A DNA stretch of 64,000 nucleotides from Ridgeia piscesae (GCA_025642075.2 JAODUO010000477.1:488501-552500), one strand, 5' to 3'; numbered from the stretch's first letter, positions 1-11,110 are shown. Notes: generated by a model not told the origin, from the sequence alone. Made by a program: numbers and translations.

Positions 1-182
1 TCACAGTGACGTCACCACAGTGACGTCACACAGTGACGTCATCACAGTGACGTCACCAGTGACGTCACCACAGTGACGTCACCACAGTGACGTCACCACA
101 GTGACGTCACCAGTGACGTCATCACAGTGACGTCATCACAGTGACGTCATCACAGTGACGTCATCACAGTGACGTCATCACC
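1..182. repeat. Tandem CRE-like palindrome array
   Basis: About a dozen units of 12-14 bp are built around the perfect palindrome TGACGTCA (core CAGTGACGTCAYCA). The array runs off the window's left edge. TGACGTCA is the consensus CREB/ATF binding site. The right edge abuts and overlaps the stop codon of the minus-strand NUDT9-like gene, so in the transcript the array would form the start of the 3' UTR. Small length variants (CCACAGTG, CACCAGTG) show unit-level indels. Confidence 0.95.
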
Positions 183-290
183 AGTGGGCATTGTGCAGCT
201 GGGCTACTTTCTTGACAAATTCGGAGTGACTCGCAAACAGCTGCAACGTTCCAGTGATGTCCATCCACTGTACCCCCACCGCGTCGTCAC
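178..290 (-). CDS. NUDT9: NUDT9-like exon 7 (C-terminus)
   Basis: The acceptor is GTTTCTGTGTAG before GTGACGAC. It encodes [20 protein letters not shown] and [16 protein letters not shown], then a TGA stop at 180-178. The stop codon overlaps the first unit of the TGACGTCA array. The C-terminal tail seen in human NUDT9 is absent. Confidence 0.92.
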
Positions 291-2399
291 CTACACAGAA
301 ACCAGAACACTGAACATTAGTCGACCTGTCGCTCTCACACACTCGCCAGCCCACCCACCCTCCCAGAGTCAAGGCAATTAACAGGGGCAAACTGTAGTTT
401 TTAATATATTGAAGCACAGTGTTAGTCACTTAGTTTATGACAGGATGACTGATCCTCATCTACAACCACACCAAACCAGTTCAAGCTGGTTGTTTCCCGC
501 GGGACCATGAAGCGTCCTACCAAACCCAGCAGTGGGCATTCTTGTCTCAGTGATCGACAGAGACACACACAAGTTATTCTTCTCATTCTCCCTGTGCCAT
601 GCCACCATGAGGCCATGCGAAACGGGAAGGGTTTGACACCCAGAGGGATGCAAGCCCCAGGATTGTCTGGCCATATGACCACAGTCATATGACCATGACC
701 CTGTAACATTGCATATCTGGTCAGGCGAAATATCTGGGCCTCGCAGCCAGTCCTCTTGGTGTCACAGCTTGCCCCAGAGAGATACAGCTGGGAATTTTGC
801 CAAAGTAATAAAAAAGTTTATACCTTAACAAAGATGTGGGGCTGTTCTGTCATAAATTGAAGGGTTATGAAACCACTGTGTGACTACACTTTAGAAACCT
901 ACACTTGGAGGCCGCACCATAACCTTAGTGAAGGAACAGTGTAGATTAGGTATCACAACAGCTTAAATCTCGCAAAGGAATATAAATGAGTGTTCAACAC
1001 ATCTGCATGAATATTACCAAAAGCATGATTGTACACAGTAAGACATCCTTGCTCACTTGCAATCTGGCCTTTTCCTTGCTAACGTCTTAATAAAATCTTC
1101 ATAAACCAAATAATATACGATATAAAACAAAAACTGACAGCGCTGCTACGTACCTGCATGCAACTTGAACATGCCTACATTGGTGCCTTTCTCATCGTGG
1201 AAGTTGACTGCAACTGTTTCCATCCAGGAGTTGTCTGTGTTCCGCGGGTCATCCACGTAGCCCTTATACACCTGCTCAGTCCAAGGGTACCCATTTGCAA
1301 CATACTTAACACAATCTAAATAAGAACAACTCATTTCTTATTTAGCAAAAATGGAACCCAGAGATAACGTCATAGTTTGTGAGCCCATACAACAAGCAAT
1401 CAAATTTCTTAGTTCGATGATTTGTGGCAGACGGTGCAATGTACAGAGATGCATCGAACAGTTTCTGTACATAACTGCCTCAGAAATCTGACAGACATAC
1501 TGCAATTTTTGCAAGGATATCAAAAATAATTCTAAACTACATAAACCACCCCAACATATTGCTGGATATTTGACTTTTTGATTTACATTCATAGAAAAAG
1601 GCTTTGTGCAAAAAAACCAATAACTAGTGCAAACCCTTAAAGTTGCGTTCTGAGACATCCCATCGTTTGTATACAAATTACCAGCATGGCTTGTAGACCA
1701 TATGTTACGTTTCTCAAATTTGTAAAGACTTTGTTCATATTATGCAAGTGTAATATAAAAAAGTGCAAAGGACAAACAATTTTATCTGCATTCCAATAAT
1801 TTTGCAAAAGCATGATTTATTGAACAACATATCCAATGTTATGGTAGCATATTTAGTCAAGTAAATCTATATTATCCTTGATATACATCATATATGCTGT
1901 TAAAAACAGTTAATACCTGATGATGGTAGTTTAACACAAAATGCAACTATAACCAATGGGGATTTAAAAAAGAGATAAGCATTCTGGATTCTCCCTGTAC
2001 TCTGGGAGAATCCATAATGCCTATCTCTGTAGACATAGAAGTATACCAAAATCTATAGTTCCAACAATAATAAATAATGGAGGCATTAGTTTTGACGCTT
2101 GTGGTGTGAAACCATTGATTAACCGAGTTGTACATGCATGACGGAACACAAATATCTAAGTGTAACTAAGAGTGCAGGTCGATTAATTACCTCTTGTCCT
2201 TGAGAAAAAAGTGTAGAAATCTTCTTTGCAACTTTGTTTTTTTGATCAGTGGATGTGTTGCTCATAGCTTCCTCCATAAATTCACGTTTTAACGTTGTTG
2301 ACACCTGCTCACCAGCGTCGACCATTCCCTGCATGGCAACAAACAATGCAATCATAATTATATCATGATACAATTCCACTCAAATGATATTATTCTATT

Positions 2400-2448
<49 letters not shown>

Positions 2449-5400
2449 TGTGCGGTGCGGTGCGGTGCGGTGCGGTGTGGTGTGTGGTGTGTGTATTATA
2501 CCCACGCATTCCTATGATTCCTATGCATACATGTTGTACAAATATATATATTATATACACATACATTAACTGACATTTTGACAGCCAGAATTTGAATCGA
2601 TCACATCTTAAATACACACCCCAGGTATGGCCCAGTCCCCATTGTCTTGGCGTTTTATGCACACAAACTGCAAAATTGGTTTCTTTGTTGTCTTGTCGAT
2701 TACTTTTTTCCCTTGTTTGTCTGTCTTCCATCTGAAAAAATCATCAGCATCAATAAACAGTCAGTTAGCATATGACTCGTAATAGTTACAATGACTATTT
2801 ATCACTTTAATTGCACAACAATAATTATTAAAACACACTTTTCAAAGTTAACACTCTCAAGACAACGCAGAAAGTATTTTGGTTTGGCTTGGTGCTGATA
2901 TAATAAAATAATCTGTAGTTATTTATTTACTTTATCTGTCAGAAAACAGCAAACTTATAACTCTTGTAGTGCTGACACAGACGGGCAATTTGTTTTACAC
3001 ATGTGACAAAAACCTCATATGCATTGTCTTCTAATAAAATTGTGATAATACAATCGCAGTAGAATGATAGTCCGTCATTGCAGTGATTAAATAGAAACCA
3101 GTGAAGAAGCAGCTGGCGGGATACAAATAATGGAAGGAAAATATCCACTAAAGAAGGTGAACATACTTTGACTGGGGACTGAAGAGAAAAATCATAACAA
3201 GATTTTTAACAAGATTTAACAAGATTGCCACCTAGAGAATCAACTTCAGATGGCAGTTAGACAAGGAAGCCCTTTGGCTTGTCGAGAGTCCAACCTATCT
3301 ATCTAAGTGTACCCTGTATATGTCAATTTTATTTTTAAACATATTAACACTGCTAGCACCTACACAATCAACTGATAATATTATGTTCCATTCGTTTACT
3401 GTTCTTTGTCGAAATGTGAATGTTATATCTATATACAGCAACTGTATATGTATCTAGTCTACACTGCTTCTTTGCTAACGTAACTCCATGTCCTCTTAGT
3501 CCTTCTCTCTTCCTTAACTGAGAAACATTTTCTCTATCAATATTTTCATACCCATTCCCATTCAGATGAAATGATAAGGAGGACTTGGCAGATTTGGAAA
3601 GGAGAGAACAACAGCTACCGGTAGACATTATCAGCAGAAATGGCTGGAAGGGAACAGTGAAAGGTGATGGGAAAACAATTGAGGCATCACCCCAGACCAC
3701 AGGGATAGAGACCAGAGCGAAACAGCAACACTACGAAGACAGCCATCGGCCGACATCGTCTACAGCGTACCGTGTAACTATTGGGTCTGCAGCATGGTTT
3801 GGACCCCAGCGACCAAGGGTGCCTCGAAGACAGATCCCTGTTCGCCCAACTGGATTCCTGCAAAGGATCATGGGAATGCATAAGCACGAGGTGGACAGAA
3901 TGAGGTATTGTAAAATAAACACACATCATTGTGTGAAACAATCTCTCGTTGCTGCTTGCATGTCAGTGCTGAGGTCAGGTGGTCGTTTTAAGATGTCAAT
4001 GTTTTGTCCTAAAGTAAAAGTTTGAGCCAGATGTTCAACAAAATACACGAACAGAATTACCAAGTGTACCATATGTTTGGCATCCATTCATAACAGCCTG
4101 ACATCTTTTGCTAGACAACAGTTCATGTGACAGATAGAGTCAGTGGTTAAGTGAAGATGCCAGGTCCTAGTTTTATTTTTTCATTTAATATTATTGTCTT
4201 ATGACTCTCTCTCTTTGCTGTCCATTATGCCTGATGATGACATCAGTATTATGACTACAACATGCATGTTGAAGGTCCTGCCAGTCAGTGTGTATTTAAT
4301 TACTTTATTAAGATCGGAACAATTATTTGAAGTTTGAACAATTCTGCCAGCAACACTTTCAAATGGTAAACAAAACATCCAGTTTCAAAACAAAATTCAT
4401 TGGCAATAATGTCGAGGCGAGTAGAGTTAACCCCAATACCCTTTGATGTTTGACTTTCCCACATTCTAGACAGCATGCTTCTCATTATAAACTACTGCTC
4501 TGCCAAGTGTGTGTGTGTGCATGCATGTATGTGTCCATGTGTTTTGAATTTTACAAGTTTTACAGATAAATTAATCATGCATAATTCTAATAAGCACATT
4601 AGCCCCTAGAAATGCTGCTTTTGTTAAATTATGTAGAGTTTTCTAGAATACCTCAGTTACAATTTATCGCAAACAAACATATATAACAATGCTACATTTA
4701 CCAAAAAATCTATGAAATAATATGTCTCGTCATACAAAGTACACAGAAAGTTCACAGAAGGCTTATAGGTGCTATCTTTATTACCCACCTTGGTACACCA
4801 CCTTCAAGCTCATATTTGCCCAAGTAACTTATAGGTGCTATCTTTATTACCCACCTTGGTACACCACCTTCAAGCTCATATTTGCCCAAGTAACTTATAG
4901 GTGCTATCTTTATTACCCACCTTGGTACACCACCTTCAAGCTCATATTTGCCCAAGTAACTTCGTCTGTCTACATTTCCATCCAATTCATTCCACTTTGG
5001 TGGGACTGCTGGCTTCTCATTTCTGGAAGAATACATGACATGAACATGTGAGATGATCACAGATATTGGAAGTGTGCGATAGGGTAGTGGTTAGCAAATC
5101 ACCTGGAACACCAGCACCGGACTGTCACTCGAGGGGACAGTGGCTCCATCCCACCTGCCGCTGTTTTGAAACGTAGGCAACTTCGTTCATCCCACATTTG
5201 TCTGCGTCTTTCGGAAGATACACTAAAAGCCGGTGGTCCCTTCTGTCTGGTGTCTATGCCAGGGGAAGTAAAAGATCCCACACAGGGGTAAATGTGTAAC
5301 CTGTAGTGGACTCACAAATTCTAGAGAACAACAACTCCTGCATTAACCCTAGTTTGGGCTATTTGGAGGTAAACCTAAGGCATCCAGAAATGCATTCATA

Positions 5401-7327
5401 TAAAATTATGTTCCACTTGACTAGAGAGCCACTCTAGTGATTACATTTCACATCAATGCTTGGTAACAACCTCCCCACAACCCACCCTGCCACTATGACG
5501 CATTTGTTAGGACTGTAACCTCAGGTAACCCCCTCAGCCACACCTCACGTTGGTGGTTGTCTAGGTTTATGAGACGTCCATATTACATTAATTTCCAGAT
5601 GAATGTGTAACCTAAATAAGGTCTTCAGAATCAATAGCAAATCATCATATGAAGTGATTTTCAACAATAAAGCCTGCAATTTCTATGAAATGCTCAATAG
5701 TACCCAGTAGATCATTAATTGTGACAGGCAATCAATACTTCACTGCAACATGTGTAAAACATCTAGTATGAAGAGAGAGATGCAGCCATGTAGCACACTC
5801 AGATCACGCAAAACAGAGAAAACGTCTCTTGCATATGCTAGTGGCGTTAAAAAGGGGATTACATGTACATGTAAAATCCATTAATGACATTACAAAAACA
5901 CAGCCATCTGTCTGTGCAATGCCAGATATCCTGGCTAGTTAGTGCATACAATTATACAGTTTATGCTAACTACTGTGTATACCACACTATTTTACAACAA
6001 TGACCACCTGTGAGTGCATTGCCAAATCTCACTTTATATTCACATCCCAATTAAGGTTACCCCAAGGTAATTACAAATTTGTTGCACATACCGTTAGGTA
6101 TAGGAAAGATAACATGATCACCTTGATAAACAGGTGACATCAGCAGTTCCTAGAGTGATCTACTAGTAACATTCCACCAGAACCAGTGGATAGGCAGCTG
6201 GTGCCCTCTGGGATTTAAACATGGAGGCACCATTATGAAAATTGACAGCACTCTCACCACGATGGTACCAACTGCATGCTATCTCGCTCATAAGTCTCTC
6301 TCAATTTTGGATGTCTCATCAATGTAGCGCGATTTTTTTAATGAAAACTTACAGCATAAACGATCTTACAAATGTCACAGGACTAAAGTTTTAAACAAAT
6401 GTTTGCTCTAGGACATCACAGTAATTAATGTAAAATAGTCATATATTTAACCACTACCAATGTTTCTAGCAAAAGGCAAAGCTTCACGCAAGTCTCGCAG
6501 ATAATTCTTATTGTGATGTAGGCTAACTGCAATGGCACCAGTTACTAGCTTATCCAGGGCAGAACTTTTATCTATTTTATTTATAGTGATGCTCATTTTT
6601 TGGAGATCATGAGCTATTTTATTCACAAAACTCTCTGAAAATAGTATGGCGTTACAAATTAGTCTTACAGTTTCTTAATTATGAACACAACATTGGCAAA
6701 ACAAACTAGTTTCATCCAGGGACACCGTCAATATGGGTCTGAAGAGAACCAACTCTGTAATCCAGTAAATCCACTAGTCCTGGGGACCACTTCACTAAGA
6801 TAAAGAGCTCTTAAGGAAACCCATCTTTGAACAAAATCGGTTGTTACATTAAAAGATTTTTTCGAAACGTAAATATCCATTGGTGTATTACAGAGAACAC
6901 TATTTCTATGACAAACAAGTGACAATGTCCCACTGGTGCTTTGTGGTGTTGACATTTAAAAAAAAATCTAAATCACTGTTAAGGATCAAAATATATATTG
7001 AATTCCAAAATCGGGTTTGAGAGCTCTTAACAACTTTAGTGAAATGGTCCCCTGGTTCCACCAATCACAGAGCAGCGTTACTTACTTGAAGTCTGGGTCT
7101 GCCCAGACAGGTTTCTTTAACACTGCATCCGAGACAAACTCAACTGGTTTATACTCGGGGTATTCCTGCTTCCACGAGACAAGGGCGTCGGGCACTTGGA
7201 AGCGGTTTATGTTCTTTCCGCGTGGATACAGCTGATTGCGACATTTGTGATGTGTTATGGGCGTAGCCACGCATGAGGTAGACATCTTTGGGGCCGGACT
7301 CAATAAGTTACCCATGCGCAACTTGAT
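178..7327 (-). CDS. NUDT9: NUDT9-like ADP-ribose pyrophosphatase (7 exons)
   Basis: The gene hydrolyses ADP-ribose to AMP and ribose-5-phosphate by family knowledge. Exons on the minus strand are 7327-7086, 5022-4921, 3857-3771, 2731-2620, 2328-2191, 1271-1154 and 290-178. Every junction has AG acceptors and GT donors, and phases match, giving 299 residues from the ATG at 7315. That is close to the shorter human isoform as I recall it. Diagnostic stretches are [25 protein letters not shown] and [19 protein letters not shown]. The Nudix box reads GMVDAGE..(7 residues)..REFMEE, keeping the metal-binding glutamates that the human TRPM2 NUDT9-H domain has lost. The protein ends at ..NAHW, about a dozen residues before the human end. 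An AG acceptor precedes exon 1, so an upstream exon exists, either 5' UTR or coding. It could instead be the NUDT9-H domain of a channel, but no channel exons are seen nearby. Confidence 0.92.
1154..1271 (-). CDS. NUDT9: NUDT9-like exon 6
   Basis: The acceptor is GGACTGAGCAG and the donor is ATGCAG|GTACGT. It encodes [19 protein letters not shown] followed by [10 protein letters not shown] and MFKLHAG. It joins the last exon in phase to give AGDDAVG. Confidence 0.95.
1971..2028. repeat. 25-bp inverted repeat (hairpin)
   Basis: The arms 1971-1995 and 2004-2028 match at 23 of 25 positions (AGAGATAAGCATTCTGG against AGAGATAGGCATTATGG, then ATTCTCCC) around an 8-nt loop. It lies in intron 5 of the NUDT9-like gene, close to the upstream exon. 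Confidence 0.85.
2191..2328 (-). CDS. NUDT9: NUDT9-like exon 5 (Nudix box)
   Basis: The acceptor is TTGCCATGCAG and the donor is CAAGAG|GTAATT. It encodes [22 protein letters not shown] followed by a charged helix and LFSQGQE. Spacing fits G-x5-E-x7-R-E-x2-E-E, with M where human NUDT9, as I recall it, has G (REFGEE). The catalytic acidic residues are intact, so activity is expected. Confidence 0.94.
2402..2490. repeat. (GT)n microsatellite plus GGTGC pentamer run
   Basis: About 22 GT units are followed by several GTGCG units and GGTGT variants. It sits in an intron about 130 bp from the exon 4 donor. The plus strand has GG tracts spaced by 3 nt. Confidence 0.95.
2620..2731 (-). CDS. NUDT9: NUDT9-like exon 4
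   Basis: The acceptor is TTTTTTCAG before ATGGAAG and the donor is CCTGGG|GTGTGT. In the gene's frame it reads [10 protein letters not shown].. then [19 protein letters not shown], the beta-strand segment leading into the Nudix box. Confidence 0.92.
3771..3857 (-). CDS. NUDT9: NUDT9-like exon 3
   Basis: The acceptor is GATCCTTTGCAG and the donor is ACACG|GTACGC. It encodes [25 protein letters not shown], the most conserved NUDT9 signature. The 87 bp join exon 2 in phase (AG+G gives R) and exon 4 in phase (CG+A gives R). Confidence 0.93.
4762..4959. repeat. Exact 3 x 66-bp tandem repeat spanning an exon-intron junction
   Basis: Three copies (4762-4827, 4828-4893, 4894-4959) look identical by eye. 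Each carries the end of NUDT9-like exon 2 ([13 protein letters not shown]), its 5' splice site, and 27 bp of intron. The unit length is a multiple of three and has no stop in the coding frame. Confidence 0.97.
4921..5022 (-). CDS. NUDT9: NUDT9-like exon 2, using the first of three donors
   Basis: The acceptor is TTCTTCCAG before AAATGAG. The peptide includes [15 protein letters not shown] and [13 protein letters not shown], which matches the NUDT9 segment before R-N-P-x-G-R-T-G. The donor AG|GTGGGT after GGVPR is present three times, at exon ends 4921, 4855 and 4789, because of a 66-bp tandem triplication. Using the second or third donor adds 22 or 44 residues in frame. Confidence 0.88.
5060..5300 (+). 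mobile_element. tRNA-derived SINE (family with CTTTCGGAAGATAC core)
   Basis: A tRNA-like head (GGGTAGTGGTTAGC) is followed by a body with GAAACGTAGGCAACTTCG, a core GTCTTTCGGAAGATACAC..AAAGCCGGTGGTCCC and GTAAAAGATCCCACA. This resembles the conserved central domain shared by many metazoan SINEs. Related relics occur at 53.6 and 56.6 kb. Confidence 0.7.
7086..7327 (-). CDS. NUDT9: NUDT9-like exon 1 (first recognised)
   Basis: The acceptor is TGTACTCAG before ATCAAG and the donor is AA|GTAAGT. The frame is open from the first base. The first ATG is at 7315-7313 with G at +4 and starts MGNLLS. The conserved part reads [19 protein letters not shown] and ends KPVWADPDF, matching the NUDT9 region just before the catalytic domain. 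If an upstream coding exon exists it must end in phase 0. Confidence 0.88.
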
Positions 7328-7502
7328 CTGAGTACAGAAGAAAAACATTTATCTGTAGAGGTTCATAATATATGTCATCACCACAATATAAGTTTTGACA
7401 GTCACACTGGTTTGGTGGATACGTGGGTGTTAATTCTTATACATACACGCAGGTTGAGATGTGTTTCATGACCTGAAAGAAAGTATAGAAACACACAAGT
7501 GA

Positions 7503-7625
7503 CACACATCAAAAATCACATATCTGTGATTTTATAAGACATTTTTGGCACCCGTCCACTAAAATTTCTACCAGTCCACATGAGGCTCTACCCATCCAAA
7601 TGATGGGTGGGCAGGTCATAGAGGT
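7503..7625 (-). mobile_element. Partial copy of the TTTGGATGGGTA MITE family
   Basis: The reverse complement reads CCACCCATCATTTGGATGGG, then ACTGGTAGAAATTTTAGTGG. It matches the 5' half of the elements at 34.75 and 46.86 kb. The 3' half is missing. Confidence 0.7.
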
Positions 7626-9560
7626 TTGTATGCTATGTATGTCATAAATGTCAGTAGCTCCACTCAGTCCCACAAACTGTGATGTGCATAAGTTACGTCC
7701 AAACAAATGACACCCTCCAGTTAACATATAAACTCTATGTCTTCATATGCTAATTAGTACCACAGGAGAATAAGGAGACCTTAGTTGAACAATTCCAAGT
7801 TAACAGTCACACTGATCCTACCAGTAACAGTAGAGCACCAGACTGACAGTGAAGAGGGCTGGACTTCAACTCCCAGTATTTATCCTAATCATGAGCAACA
7901 TTTTACTAAAGAAACATTATACATTTATGGTGTCTGTGCAAGATAAGTGATATACCATGCAGGAGGTAAATAAACCACTCCTGTGAGTATCCTTTGATGT
8001 CAAATGACTGCCACAAAACAATGCCTTCTTCTTCCTGGTTGATGGCAGACAGATCACATCACATTATCCTCTCTGATCTAATGCTGAGTCATGTGTTCTT
8101 AATTGTTCTTATGGAGTCATGTGTTCTTATGCTGAGTCATGTGCTCTTACACCAAGTACCCTGAGTCATGTCCATCACAATACTTTGCTACTCTCCTGTT
8201 CTGTACCACACTTGTCTGTTCATCTCTGCCTCTCCACGTTACCTCTCCCACTTCTCGTCTCACCGTCTTCTATTCCCATGCTCCGTTTGTCAATTTCACC
8301 TCACTCATCCCCCTCCCCCTCCACACACAATCCTGTCAATCCCAATCTGCTGTGACTCAGCTCCCAACTACTTTCATTTTCACAACTGCGTCACTTCTTT
8401 CTCTTTCCAATTACAACAAGCAACAGTCCAACCCACACAATGTCAACACAGACTATGGCTGACATCATAATGACTATAACACACATCTATCTACACATCT
8501 GTGACACATCAAATGTACATAACACAGTATAAAAATTATGTTGAATTATGTTCACATAGTCATGTCCTTTCCTTGGCAGGAAAGCTACATCCCACACAAC
8601 ACAACTTACGCAATTAAATCTAACACTACATCATCCAGTCACCACGTATACATCACCTCACAGACATACCTATTTGAAGAACAATCTGGCTGAGAAAGAG
8701 CTGAGCACCCTATAGATCCCTTACACACACTGTTTGTAACACTCTCTCAGTCTGATTAAGCACACACGAAACTGAAGCAATGAAACAGGACATGTCAATA
8801 CTTTGCAGGTGGCCACAGCTTATAGTCATCTCATTACCATAATTCATTTGTGACTTGATTTTAGTGATCTGCTATACAGAACCATTTGTGCTCAATGTGC
8901 ACTTTTGCTTTGCTATTGAAACTGAAGTTTTGAATGGAAAATATATTTCTTTTAACTTGGGAATGGGGTTATTTGGTTCTAATTATGGTAAGGTCTACAT
9001 GACTAATTTATTTCAAATTATAATTACAAATCACATTTTATCACACAACATTTTGGGAATATCTCACAATGTGTGTTTTGGAAAATGTACTGAAGACTGC
9101 CTGGTCTTTTAACTTATTTCACTTGCAATAAACTGTTAACACAACACACCTAACTACCAATGGAATTGTGTCACTTTTGAATATGTATTTCAGACATACA
9201 TACTTCACCAGTTCTTCAGTTTATGCCATAAGCTTGAGTACATATACATTATATGAGTTGTTCACACTTTAGTACATACACTTTACATGTTTTATCACAC
9301 AGGAAGCACATGTAATGTCCCCACCTGTGTGTGACATCAATTCACCTGCAGACTGACACTCACAAAAGACATGACTTTAGATATAAAAAATAGTATATAT
9401 TTAGCCAACAGAGGGAGCCACATGCATCACCATTGCACAAACTGGTGGCAACGATTGCCTGAGACAAGGGGTGGGCGACCTCAACTGAGGTACATCTATT
9501 AAGAATGAGTGAAGACAGTAGTGACCTCTATGTTGACAGTAATCCCACCAGGATATCTTT
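7626..9560. other. Intergenic, no gene recognised
   Basis: This is AT-rich sequence. A pyrimidine-rich stretch at 8190-8310 (CTCCCCCTCCCCCTCC type) opens frames that look compositional. 8105-8170 carries short repeats of GAGTCATGTGNTCTTA. 7815-7885 has a weak tRNA-like pattern that may be an old SINE. Confidence 0.6.
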
Positions 9561-9587
9561 GGTCACGTGTCCCTTCTTTCTTTAATA

Positions 9588-10178
9588 ACCCTCCCCCATG
9601 TCTTCTTCCCAACCTACCAACCACCCCCCTTCCATTGTATACTCTATTCCTCCCACATATCACTGCTCACCTATCCTCCCTCTACCCATCCCACCCTCCC
9701 TCACTCCTCCATCCCTCTTCATCCCCTCCCCTTCCCCTTCTGTTGTATCCTCCCTTCCTCCCACATATCACTGCCCACCTATCCTCCCTCTACCCATCCC
9801 ACCGTCCCTCACTCCTCCATCCCTCTTCCTTCCCTCCCCTCCCCTTCCCCTTCTGTTGTATCCTCCCTTCCTCCCACATATCACTGCCCACCTATCCTCC
9901 CTCTATCTATCCCACCCTCCTATCACCCCTCCCTCACTCCTCCATCCCTCCCCTCCCCCTTCCATTGTATCTCTCCCTTCCTCCCACCTATCCTCCCTCT
10001 ATCTATCCCACCCTCCTATCACCCCTCCCTCACTCCTCCATCCCTCCCCTCCCTTCCATTGTATCCTCCCTTCCTCCCACCTATCCTCCCTCTATCAATC
10101 CCACCCTCCTATCATCCCTCACTCACTCCCCCACCCCTCTTCCTTCCCTCCCCCTTTCCCGCTCGCCCATCTAATCCG
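9588..10178 (+). repeat. Polypyrimidine minisatellite
   Basis: About 590 bp of CT-rich sequence is made of recurring blocks such as CCTCCCTTCCTCCCACMTAT, CACCTATCCTCCCTCTA and CATCCCTC. Periods are near 120 bp in the first part and about 80-100 bp in the second. All three plus frames are open for 200-250 codons because of composition. The proteins are low-complexity P/S/L and I do not call them genes. Confidence 0.9.
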
Positions 10179-10294
10179 TCCTCCTGACTTCCCACCGTCT
10201 TTCGTTGCTGAGTTCTCCTTCACACCTCCTACCAACCCACCTGGCAGTGCAGCAGACACAGGCCCTAGGCAGCCTTGTGTCATTACTAATGCAT

Positions 10295-11110
10295 CAGACA
10301 CTGACCCCTGTGGTTACAGCCCTGTACCATGGACTAGCTGTCAACAATAATAAAGTCTCCCTGAAGGCAATATCACAGTGACACCCACGTCTTACCAGTC
10401 AATAAACTTTGATGCATTTATACAGAGATTTAACCTGTAATGTCAGCTGCTGGACATGCTAGCCTATTCTACATCACACTGACGGAAAACTGAAACCTTA
10501 TCTTGCACAACTATTTTAAAGAAAATTGTTTAGTTCTTCTTGCAAATAGTTTTTTATTCCACCAAAATCTATAAAAAAATAAATATGCATTCTTTTATAT
10601 GATCTATTCAAAGTTCAAGTAATTATATGGAAATAAAACTTGCTTATTTAAAACTAAACTGTTTAATGGAAGGTGTTTAATAATATTCTTAACAAAATGG
10701 ACGCCCGCAGTCAGTGTTTCCTGTACTATGGAGGAGCTGTCAGTGACACTGAAGGCTCCCTCAAGACATTGTCACAGAGACACCCACAGCTTAACAGTCA
10801 GTGAACTTTTATGGCTTTATACAGCGATTTAAATTACACAGTCAGGTGATCAGAAAACATGCTATGCTATGTTTGCCTGTTTTATACCACAAACACACAA
10901 CACTTAAACCTTACTTTCTGCAACTAATGGCACAATGCTTGTTGCAAATAGTTTTTACATCACTAACGTGTTAATGATATCTTTTTTTCAATGTCCACAA
11001 CTTTCAATTCAATTTTTTAATAAAGTTATTTTAAAAGTTCAAATAATTACATTTTGGAACCAAATTGTTTATTGTCGGGCATGATTTAACTAATGCGCTT
11101 AATAAAATGG
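10295..11110. repeat. Diverged tandem duplication, about 400 bp per unit
   Basis: Unit 1 (about 10295-10699) and unit 2 (about 10700-11110) share an ordered series of matches. These include CCTGTACNATGGA, AGCTGTCA, GACACCCAC, TTTATACAG, TGCAAATAGTTTTTA, GTTCAAATAATTA and CTTAATAAAATGG. Identity is moderate, so the duplication is old. Confidence 0.75.

Larger units (their letters stand above)
291..7085 (-). other. Introns of the NUDT9-like gene
   Basis: Six introns: 291-1153, 1272-2190, 2329-2619, 2732-3770, 3858-4920 and 5023-7085. They are AT-rich and hold a hairpin (1971-2028), a GT/GTGCG tract (2402-2490), the triplicated splice donor and a SINE (5060-5300). I see no other coding exon inside them. 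Confidence 0.75.

Noticed and set aside
2384..2569. Valine/cysteine repeat protein
   Set aside because: Translation of the (GT)n microsatellite.
178..7327. TRPM2-type channel with a C-terminal NUDT9-H domain
   Set aside because: No pore or TRPM exons precede the domain in this window, and the catalytic RE..EE is intact as in the free enzyme.
9509..10350. Proline/serine-rich 250-codon protein
   Set aside because: All three frames are open owing to the C/T-only composition. No splice or domain evidence.
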